From Sipunculus nudus (Eukaryota; Annelida; Sipuncula; Golfingiida; Sipunculidae), in assembly GCA_026874595.1 (NCBI GenBank), contig CM049309.1:9697076-9761075 (forward strand): DNA of 64,000 bases, written 5' to 3'. Below are positions 25,401 through 37,400 of this stretch, piece after piece (position 1 is the stretch's first letter; every line of letters begins with the position of its first letter). The notes beneath the pieces are model-generated. The model was not told where the DNA came from. It made no database searches and worked only from the letters and a program-made list of their open reading frames with translations. The position numbers were made by a program, and so were the translations under genes.

Positions 25401-28400
25401 CAGATGGTATATGGGTAATTTGATTTTGGTCACACCATAACTCCCACAGGCTGGTAAGGCTGCCCACTACATCAGGCTGATTGTCATGGAAAAAAATTAC
25501 ATGTTCATTAGTATGTAACATGTAAAGTAACCTCAGCATTATTATACTGCAATGATAAGATAAGAACCCTCCATCTGTTAAACATAAGACAAATTCTTTA
25601 CCAGATATGTATATCTAAATGTATATTTGCACATTCTTTGTAAAGGAAGGCATCGACCAGGCTGTTCACTTATTTCCTAATTTACTGGTCTGACACCAAA
25701 TGTCCCCTTGTACTTTAAGAACATCAAGTTAATCACTAGTGTCAATAAAAGCACCTATATACCATTTAAAGATCATCTAATTTAAGAATAAAGTGAGTTC
25801 AAAATCTTATATTTCCTACCTAATACAAATACTAGATATCAGAAATTTCACCAACACAGATCCCCTAGACAGGTGTTAACATACAAGCTACAACATGGAA
25901 TCACTAGGCATCAAAATTGTCATAGTTCCTCCATATCTGTGATCTTCTTTTATGTTGAGTTTTCATTAGAAGCACAACTGCAGAGTTTGGAATCCAAAGA
26001 GTAATGAAAAACAAAAATTTTCTTAAATGAAGAACAACAGCACCCTTAAGCTGCCTTTCCATATTATGCCTTACACTTATATATTTCAGCCTCAATCAAT
26101 CTACTCTATCCTGTTCAAACTGGACCTCTGTAAGTCTCACAAAAAAGGTGTTCTTTAGCTTGAAGTGTCAGGAGTGATGCCAAATGTGTCCTAAGGGGGC
26201 TCTTTTTCCATACTTTCCCCAAAAGGAATTTGACATTATTTTGCAAAGGGGTCCACTGAAACTTCACCAGTGAACTTTACCCATGTAACCTCGACCCATA
26301 AAAAACCTATTCTCACAAACCAAGACAAAGTCCTGCAGACCTGTCCAAACTCATAAACAGGCTATATGCTAGTAACTGACAACATTCATTGCTGCCATCG
26401 GTCACAGCTCATGTTGTCTAAGATCAGCATGTATCATCTCACTAATATTGTGAATTTTACATGACTTACTAATTCCGTGAACTGGTTGATGCCTATATCC
26501 AGCCTCTCTAGCTCAGTAAGTCTGGTGATTGACTTTGGTAATGTCTTGAGATGATTCTCTCTCACCTCCAACACCTTCAGCTTATTCAACCTGGAACATT
26601 AATATTATATACTGAGGTTAGCTTCATATTCACGAGGTTAAAGTTTTACTATTTCCAAATTTCCTGCGTTTCACAGGGGTTCAATTTTCATGATCTCACT
26701 CTATTAAAAGCCTACACCAAGTAAACCATTATCATATGAATTAACTAGAATACGGGTAGTCGACAAGCGACTACGTGTATCCGCCAAAATCAGAGAAGGA
26801 CGGGTAAAGTGAGGCATTGACTGAGTGGCAAGGGGATATAGAGTTACATGTGTTAAATATTAGAATGGATCTCTGCCACATAAACATGATTGTAGGTGGC
26901 GCCACCTGTTATTTGAACGAGAAACTATCCAAGATATACACACATGCAAAATTTCATGTGGAAAAGTCAAACCACTGCAGAGATATGAGTGATTTTAACC
27001 CCAGGCAGATGAACAGATGGACACTGTGCAAACATGGTTGCAGGTGGCGCCACCTTTTGTTGTGTATGTTATAAAGCTATCCCAGGGCTACATTTGTGTA
27101 AAATTTTTTTCCGGATCGGTCAAACGGTTCCCGAGATATATGGGATTATGTGTGGAGCTTTAACGTGAATGTAGGTGGCGCCACCTGTCACAAAATCGAT
27201 AAAGCTATCTAGGATGTATATGCATGCTGAATTTTAGGTGAATTAGTCAAATCACTGCAGAGATATGAGTGATTTTAACCCCAGGCAGATGAACAGATGG
27301 ACACTGTGCAAACATGGTTGCAGGTGGCGCCACCTTTTGTTGTGTATGTTATAAAGCTATCCCAGGGCTACATTTGTGTAAAATTTTTTTCCGGATCGGT
27401 CAAACGGTTCCCGAGATATATGGGATTATGTGTGGAGCGTTAACGTGAATGTAGGTGGCGCCACCTGTCAAAAAATCGAGAAAGCTATCTAGGATGTATA
27501 TGCATGCCGAATTTTAGGTGAATTAGTCAAATCACTGCAGAGATATGAGTGATTTTAACCCCAGGCAGATGAACAGATGGACACTGTGCAAACATGGTTG
27601 CAGGTGGCGCCACCTTTTGTTGTGTATGTTATAAAGCTTTCCCAGGGCTACATTTGTGTAAAATTTTTTTCCGGATCGGTCAAACGGTTCCCGAGATATA
27701 TGGGTTTATGTGTGGAAACAGACGCACAAACGGACGCTGGGCAGAGACGAAAGGTCAGAGGTCAAGGTCACTTGGTTAGGCACCAGTTCACATGTGACCC
27801 GATAATTTGTGTAAGTTTCAGAAAAATCTGTCCAGTAGTCTCAGAGGAGTTCTCCGGAAACGAACGCGGCGGCGGCGGAACCCGGTCAAAAACATAGTAT
27901 CCGCAAAACTTCGTTTTGGCGGATACAATTATATCAAATAATGTGAGCAAAGTCTAGATAACTTGAGAGGGACTCAACGGAACATAGATTAAGTGAATTT
28001 TATTAAAAATATCAATCATGAGACATATAAGATATATCATCATTTATTTCAAATATTAGTCTTTCACCTTTTCATTTGCCGTTTACAATGGGACCTCTTG
28101 TTTACAAAAGTTTTATTTTCATGATAAATCCCCTTTGGCGAATATCACAAATTTGAAACCCTCATGGACAGATAGACAACAACAACATGCTATTCTACAT
28201 CAGGGTACACTCTGGTGCAGTAATTCTAGAATATTACCATTATGTTACAGATAACACAGCACCAACTGTCATTTTCATGCTTTGATAACAGGACTGTAAC
28301 ATTTAATTACACAGTGTTGCAATGCAATACTAACTCAAATACTGTACTGATCTTTCCAATTCAGAGTCTGATTAATAAGTTGACACTATATAACCACTCA

Positions 28401-31400
28401 CAGAAAATCTCACATTTAACTAGTGACCTAATAATAGTCAGCAGCCTGTAAGGGAAAACATCATTGGTCAGAAACCAGTTGATCAGCATCTGATTGGCTA
28501 ACAGCTGCATGTTTAAACCAACTGAAGAGGCTGTATCATTATTCCACAAGTGTGGAGGCAAAAGCATGGTAAACCTGAACAAATTTAAAGAATAGAATGA
28601 CTTGGAATCCAAACTCTATTACTACTCATATATGTATCCTATTGTGTATCTAATATTGTGAGTGACATATCACAATACATATTTTATGATGAGATAATGT
28701 ATCCTTACAGACCTATATGACAATATGGTAGTACCATTGTCCTGATGCGTTTTTACTGATATTCCCATTTCACATTATATATCTATATCAGTTTATACAT
28801 GAACTATCCACTAACAGATACTATAAGAATTAAATGTATACACTCTTCACACAGCAGTTGTCCACCCTGGTGGTTGAACCCAGAGAACCTTGCCATAAAA
28901 AGCAGCAGTTATGAAAAAGGAGATCTGAGAAGACTGCAGTGTATAACCATTGTGTGAGGAGCACATTCAATATAAGGCCTAATAAAGCATCACAAGTGAA
29001 CTTGCAGTAGCAAATTTTAATCTGCCATAATAAACATGAAATTCCATATTTATCATTCATTACTGCAAACATAGGATCTGACTTTACTTCAATATAAGAC
29101 CTTTCTTATTTAAAGCATTAAGTAACTGCAGGCCCCAAGTGATACTCAACCTCAATACTTATTCCATATTGATAATTCATTAATGCAAATATAGTATCTG
29201 ACTTTACTTCAATATTAGACCTTCCTGGTTCAAAGCATTATGTAATTGCAGGGCCCAAGTGATACTCAACCATTGATCAGCTGACCTGGTTGTAGTCACT
29301 TATTGAACACCTGTTTTTTTTCAATGATAACTAACCTTCCAAAGCTCCCAGGCAGGTAATCGAGGAATGTGTCATTCAGGTAGAGTTCTGTTAAATTCAG
29401 CAGCTGCATGAACCCCTCCGGCAGCCTGGAAAAAAGTCACAGCATTGATTACAACAACACCAGGGATGTAACAATGCACTATGTAATCAATGTATTCCAT
29501 CAAAACCACTCATAAACTGATAATCAAATCAAGAATGTAAAAATCAGTTCATTTGAATTACTGCTTATACAGTAATTTTTCAGCTCACACCTATACTCTG
29601 TTTCAACACCCCTGTCCACCTATTTTTTTGCGATATTTCTTTCAATTGTTCTTTCTTTGCCATGACAAATTAGCTTTCATCAAAGGATCTAATGTGGTGA
29701 TTTGATGGTTTACACAAGCATGAAATAAATAAATTTACTTTGCGATGACAGGAAGGTGTTGACTTGTCTAGAAAGAGCTGCAAAAATAATGGCGTCAGTT
29801 TAAGTGGTCACATATCATGTTAATCTATGCATTGTAGGAGGGACGTATGTGTGACATAATAGACATATGACGTACAAATACCACTGCGACATCAATACTA
29901 CGATGGATGTAATTTTAGTCTGTAATCTTAGGTCATCACTGATATGTTGCAAGACCATTCATCTGTTCAGTCATATTTCTTTAGAGTATAATTTTGCTGT
30001 TAGATAATCGCCACATTGGACTCTTTTGCCTCTGGGGTAAATAAAGGTGAGCTTAAGTGCACGGTACAAAAATTATCATGTAAAATGAGGTGGACAGATG
30101 TGGTGGAATGGAGTACAGGAGGACATATAAACAATACACATAATGTACTTATAGCACCAAGTACTACTGATTAGCATGTTACTTTATATTCTTTATTACA
30201 GGTATGCACAATAATGCATGATATTATTTATTATATTAGATATGCTATGATAGTCATCTAAGCAACGCCTTAAGTTAACAGAAGACACTGAGTAGATATA
30301 TATTTCTCTGATAGAATACTAAGACTGATTGCAATCAATTAGCTTGTCAAAAATTGATAATCAATCAGAATCAAAGATACAATGTACCTAAGTATTCCGA
30401 TCTGCAAAGTTTATAAAATGTAGAGGGAAGCTACACAATCCATTCCAAAATGTTTGGTGCATTAAAATGGGCAATTATTTTTAAAAGTTCTGATTTGATT
30501 GCTTATTGTGTGAAATACCAAATACTTAACCTGCTGTCATATGAAACAATGATCATGTCATCTAGTTAATTTTCATGTATATGAGTGCATGTATTTAGAT
30601 ACTTCTAAGTTATAAAATGTGAACAAAGCTGAAAATACATTACAGTTTTCCAACATTTACTGATAGGAAATTTTCTTTTAAATGTGGGGTCAAGTAAAAT
30701 CCTCGTGTCATTCGGGCTGGACGACTTCTGGATGGACGACTTCGGGCGGGACGACATTCTGGATGGACGACCATCGGAATGGACGACTATTTAACTTAAT
30801 ACGTAATAAACGCTTGAAATGATGCTGATTGTGGGATTACTACCATGCAAGGATAACCTTGTGGCTATTTGGGTGTTGTTTTGATATTTTTATCGATTTT
30901 GTAACAGACGTGTGGCGAATATCACGGCCGCCTGCATGTCAGTATTGTCCAATCAAAATAAACGACCATTTGTTTAGATACTTATGCATTTACTTTGAAG
31001 AACAGTTACGGTGCCATTACTGTGTTGTTTGCATATTTTCATCAAATGTCTTAGTATACCCTAAGTAAGTAAATGTCACATGTTGCGATCTGTCTGTGAC
31101 TCACTGCCGATAGCAATGGACGACACATTCTGAATGGACGACGGTTTGATTAGATGGGCCAACTGACACACAAGTTAAATGACAGTGTTATACTATATGA
31201 TAGTGTTCGCTACTTTGTGTTTGCATTATTGGTATAACTAATATTATTGGTATTCTGTGCACTGTATTGTTAAATTTATTAAATATAAATTAAGAAAAAG
31301 ACTAATGGAATAAGAGGAACTGTGCTTATGGCTGCCGTCGGATTTTGATAAATTCACTCACTCACTCACTCACTCTCTCTCTCTCTCTCTCTCTCTCTCA

Positions 31401-34341
31401 TACTAATCGTTTGTCGTCCTTTCCCCCTCTTTTTTCTCTTTTAATAACATTTTATTTCCCTTTTGTTTTCAGTCTTCCTGCCTTTTTCCTTATTATCATT
31501 TTCTCTCATTCATTAATTCTGTCAATCTTCTAACTGACTTTATATTGGCTTTATGCCTGGTTGATTATGGATCCGTTAATTAGCACAAGCGCCGTGACTG
31601 AGAACCCAAAGGTTATTGTTAATACAACATTAATCTCATCAAGGGGGCAACAAAGGCATCAGTTAGCCTTTGATCACAAATCAAAGGGAATGGTGACAGT
31701 ACCAGCAATATCAGCTGTTTCATATTTTATTTTTATGAACAAAATGTTTATCATAAATATTGTCCTACTTTATATATATATCATTTATGTTTAATATATC
31801 ATTTATGTTTAATGTCACAGTATTGAACCTCGCAACAGGATGTCGCAAGCAACATGGTAATGGACAAAATTAACAACATATTAATGAAATCAATGACTTT
31901 ATAATATGAACAGGGTAAAGCGTTACTAATTATGTAATGATGTGGGTATAATTTTTTTAAATAAACAGAGTGAGAATTAGGTGTGTCGTCCAGAAACGTA
32001 AAGATTTACCAACGCAGATTTGTCCCTTACAATAATTATGCGCAATGCATCGATCCGCAGTTAACACACACAAACATACAGAGTGTACAAAACACATATA
32101 TAATTGTAGAAGAATCTTTATTAGTATAATTTATAATTTTCCGTAATCGGCATCAACACTCCGTTAGGTCTAAAGCAGGTCACCAGTCAGGCGTGTCATC
32201 CCACGAGGTCAGCTAGGCTGCGAGTCAGATAGCAACTCGTGACTGGAATTGTTTGAACATAGCTGCAGTTTTGCAAAAAGATCATCCAAATAGCCACAAG
32301 GTTATCCTTGCATGGTAGTAATCACACAATCAGCATCATTTCAAGCGTTTATTACGTATTAAGTTAAATAGTCGTCCATTCTGATGGTCGTCCATTCAGA
32401 ATGTCGTCCCGCCCGAAGTCGTCCAGCCCGAATGTAATCAAAATTCTTTGGGGTTCAGTAAATTTTCTGCCTAGCTGGGTCCCAGTGTCCGATAGAAAAT
32501 GTTGCCAATTATGAGCCCTGTATCAGGAACTTTTTTGTATATTGACTGTATCGACTATATGTATTATTAAATGTGTGCCATATACTGACTGTAATATATT
32601 AATACATTGGTCACATATGAATGGTTGGAGCCTGGCAGCTGCAGTCTTCAGTTTACTGCACATGGGGTAAATGCTCAATTACCTCTTACATAATCAATTG
32701 TAATACAATCTGCATAATCTGTTATCCAAACAAGGCATATACAAATCAAATTATTCCAAACCAATAAATTTACTTCAGTTCTTTGTGTTATTAATAGGCT
32801 AAATATAGCCAATATTGAGTGTGCTGATTGGCTTTAGCTACAGAAAAACAGATTTCAACAGTCTGTGTGTATTAGAGGGTTTAATAAGTTAATGCTTAAA
32901 AGTGATAACAGACGGCCCGATATATGTCAATGAAGAGAACAGTATAATGGACTGTAATGAAACATGGCAGATGTCTGTATATATCTTATTCAACCTAAAC
33001 AGTCAATCTGCACATAAAACAAAGCAGGGTGCTTGGCTACAGTATTATGGCAGCTCTCATTTATTTACTGCTTCCAAGCACTTTACATTACATTATTTCA
33101 TCTTTTTTTGTGTAGTATATCAAGCAAAGGCATGAAAAAAATCAACTGCTACTAGATAACCATGTTTATTATACTGTTATATCCTTCATAATGGTGACAG
33201 GTGATGAGTTTTTATGTACAAATTCTCAGAAAATTATAACAGTGAAACCTGTGTAATAAAACCACCTGTGGGTCTGGCCAAAAGTAGATTTAATTAACAT
33301 GTGGTCTTATCAGAAAACTTATCTATGACCAACCTGAAAGCTTTCATTTCACTCAAATGTTGTCTCAATAGACAGGGGGTCTTATTAGAAAGGTGGTTTT
33401 TAAGACAGCTTCCACTGTATATAAATTTTTCTAAGGATGGGGGGGGGGGGGATGTTAATTGGCATCTGAAGAGAGATGGTTTGGGAAGGTGTCCCTGCCA
33501 TGGCACCATTCAACTTTCAAATTTCAGCATAAAGTGGGGCAAGGTGGTAAATTAATGTGCTAAATATTTATTTTTTTCAAAGACTGCTGAATACCAAGCT
33601 AAAACATATTTTCCTTACATTCCAATGTTACATGCAATATTTTAATAAAACTCATGCTGCGTAATATGCACATATTTTTTGTATTCCCCCTCTAGGTCTG
33701 AATGTGTATACTTGTATGGCTACCCTCGCCCCCTTTACCCCAGTTCTATAGCCTGTGATATGGGGCAGCAATGTTTTACATATAACATTACTGAGTACAT
33801 TCTAATTAATGCATCACCTCGTTATAAGAATATACTTACTTCCCAAGAGGGTTGACACTGGCCTCCACAATACGCAGGTGCTTGCAGCATTTGATGTTGT
33901 CTGGCAGGCTCACAATACCTATAGAGAACAAATTATACCTCTGTTCTTAACCCTCTCTAAATAATTTATGCTTTAATTGGAACGCTTCCAATCATGTTAA
34001 TTATTATTTACACTGATACTTCCATTGTTTATCAGTGCTGTCTGGTTGTTTATTGTAACAAATAGAACAGATCATATAGGCATTGTTTACATTGCAAAAT
34101 CTCTTTATATACCCTAATCAAAGAGAAGATGTAGAATCAAACTGGTCAAATGACACTTCAGATAAAATGATAAGAATTCGGATAATAACAGACACTCAGC
34201 TTTCAGCTAAACATATATGAAAACTTTCTAAAACCCTTTCTGTACAACTCTCTAAGCATATAAATTTCACTGATTATAAAACAAGGTGCCTGTCATATAA
34301 CATATCTATTTTGCTCATGGTTTTACATTATATATGGGGGC

Positions 34342-34402
<61 letters not shown>

Positions 34403-37400
34403 AGGATGAAAAGACTTTAAGAGTAAGGGAATATTCAGAATCATTTAGAAAAAAAATATTCCATGTGGATCAAATAAAATTAAGAACATGAATAAATTCA
34501 ATTATTTGTCTCAAAAACTCCTTAGACACATTCTCAGCTCTGACATATTGTGGTTTGCTTTCAGTTTGCAAGTGTTATATATTTGTGATATTCCTGAATA
34601 AGACATTACCACGAAAATAAAACCTTTGTGAATAAGACACCCGACCTACACAGATCAACATTCCTACTCTATAACAAAATCAACCAATGGCTCGTCTATG
34701 CTATCTGTGCTTGTAACTTGAAAAGTTGTAACTGCAAAGACTGATTATATAAAAAATATAAGATCTTTTTATAGTATCTGTAACTCAAAGACTGGTATTG
34801 CATATAATATAAGACTTTTGTATTATCTACCAAAAATGAAGAATAATTTCCATTTTTTTTATGTGCCCATGGGTCCTCATGGGTCAAGATTATGAGCCCA
34901 TATAATTTAACTTTATCCACTTTTGGATATTCTTTGTAAATATATGTGAAGGCTGCTGTATGGCGGAAAAGCAAAGATCTCACCCTAGTGAAATACTGGA
35001 AAAGTTGAAATTGTGGAATTTTAACCTTGCAAATATGAAGCAAACCACAGTAATGTGTACAGGTAACGAAAGTTGAAAATGACAAACAGACCTGAGGGCT
35101 TGGCTCCTGTGTTGCATTAATTGCGTTCACATGTATACTTTACATAACACACCGTCTGAACATCAATATCACAGTATACCTCTGAGTAATATATACAAGA
35201 GCCAGCAGTCTATTTGTTTACACCCTGTGACCTCAAGCTGCAATATCACCATGACCTTGTGTTACAATATTATGTGTTTTATGACCTAACTTCCTCAGTT
35301 GTCATATTCATACAGCTACACAAGTATATAAAAAGAGCCGGATGGCAGAAAAAAAATTTGTAAGGGCAGCCCTTTTATAGGTCTGAGAACTTGTGTTCTT
35401 TGCCACTCAACAGATATAAAGTGTGTTGAGCAAGTGGTTTTTGGCAACAAAGCTCATTAAAGTGGAAGCAAGCACTATTGGACAAAATTGGCTAATATGC
35501 CCATACATGCTGATCTGCTACCCCGGGTGAGACTGATGGTCGGAGCCCGTCAGATTAGACAGATTCTCGAGTGCTATTGTGTTGTCTGGATGTAGACGAG
35601 GATATATGTTCGCTTAAGTAACAAGCTTTCATATGTTACTTGGAACATATAACTCCAGGCACCCTGGATGTAACATAAACACTTGTAGCGGTATGGCTAC
35701 CTGGGAGATATTGAACCTGCTCACCTGGGGCTAACGAGATAAAATTCAGGTGTGAACATGGTGTTAATGGAGTGAACCTGTACACCTGTTGTTCATGATG
35801 AAAACAAAAAGATCAGAAATGGCAAATATGGCAAAAAAAAAAAGACCAAATCATAATTTTAAATTTATTAAACTGCTCATTGATCATAAGATGATATCCA
35901 ATATTTATACAAATTAACTTCCTTTAGTGAACCCCCTCCCCCAGCAGACATTGACAATTGTATCACCTGTAACCTTACATGTTACATTTAAGGTAGGATT
36001 TCTTATTTATTGTCAGAGGTTAATTTGTACTTTGAGGAGTCTAAAAGAGGATAAGATTTTTAAAGCTACCAAGGTCTTATTGTGAATATATTAATTCAGT
36101 GTTAACGGACATCAGCACAAAAATTCAAGTCATGCAAATCATAGGTCTTGTGACCTCTGACCTCAGTAATTATGCACAAATTTGCTGAGAATCAAATAAT
36201 CAAATGATATATTTTATTGGTTAATATTCATAGTGAGTTTCATTAAACCCATCCATATCCTTAAGTTTTCACAGTGATATACAAGTGTGGTGACTTCTGT
36301 CCTCATTCAATAAGGGCATATTTTAGTAAGAATTGGATTCAGGTGAGACACTTTAGTAGTAAAAATTGTAGTGAATTTTAGGAATATCCATCAAATTCCT
36401 GATAAGTTATCATGGTGACAGCACCTTAGTAAATAGGTACAGATTTTGCCAAGTATCAAACTTAGTCCAGATAATTAATTGGTAAATTTTATATTCATAA
36501 TGATTTTTATGAAAATTGGGCAAATTCCTGGTATGTTATTGTGGTAACACCAAATGTTTATGGACAGATGGACATAGAGACAAGTACTGGCTTCTGCCTA
36601 TGTATCAGTACTATGATAATATAAGCTGTCTGTAAGACAAGCATATGGAAAGAGTTTCATTTACAAAAATGTGATACATGATAAAAATATACTTTTCAGA
36701 AAAGAAGGTGTAAAATAACAATGCCCCATCCATCATAAACCTCGGGAGGAAAAAATGTAACAAATGAGGATGACACTGCCCCCTGGAGGGTAATACAGGA
36801 ATCCAGAAGATATAATCCTCATTGTTGCTCCTGTTAAACCTTATATCTATGAATTAACCACAGATGGATAAAATGATGTAGAACTTACCCTGCACTATTA
36901 ATCAAAACCTGATGGAAAGGAAGCTTGCCAAGTAAGCAGTCCATCTACAAACTGATTTAATGGCATGTTTGTACAAGAACTGAAGGGTATAGGTTTACCA
37001 GTTAGTGTAAAATATTAGTTGTCATGTTTGATGATTAAGTCTGTTATTAATGCCAACCCAGGCTCACAGAAATGCATTTTCACCAACAGTACTTTATGCA
37101 GCATGGGCTACAATGTCAGATATTGTGTTTTTTTAAAAATCAAACATCCATGCTGTCAAATTTTGCAGTTTGCTTGGGACTTGCATTCAAGTTTATTGAA
37201 TCAACTGAGGTAGGAGAGGTATTTGGTCGTGGTGTGCCACATATAATTTATAAGTGTCAATTATTGTGTTTGTTAAAAATAAAACATCCCTGCTGCCAAA
37301 TTTTGCAGTATGCTTGGGACCTGCATTCAAGTTTATTGAATCAACTGAGGTGGGAGAGGTATTTGGTCGTGGTGTGCCACATATAATTTATTAGTGTCAA

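Larger units (their letters stand above)
33919..37010. other. First half of the exon 2/3 intron
   Basis: No exons. Holds a (GA)n microsatellite (34345-34402), an inverted pair near 35608-35652 (tatgttc-n-aagtaac / gttacttggaacata), and a region at 36110-36580 of diverged repeats with 'tgacctctgacctca' (also near 19088 and 46030). A strong CTCF-like site is at 36774-36789. The 144-codon minus-strand ORF at 34696-35130 has no recognisable domain and an unsupported context. Confidence 0.5.

Noticed and set aside
26817-27897. ORFs of 85 and 106 codons inside the 280-bp repeat element
   Set aside because: Repeat-derived, in different frames of the same unit, ending in simple sequence; not a transposase.
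34696-35130. 144-codon minus-strand ORF in the exon 2/3 intron
   Set aside because: Cys/Tyr/Leu-rich AT-biased translation with no recognisable domain, no splice signals and no poly(A) context; probably chance.
35515-35660. Possible hammerhead-like or other catalytic RNA near 'ctgatggtcggagcccgtcag'
   Set aside because: Lacks the CTGATGA/GAAA core of hammerhead ribozymes. The inverted pair nearby is short and interrupted.
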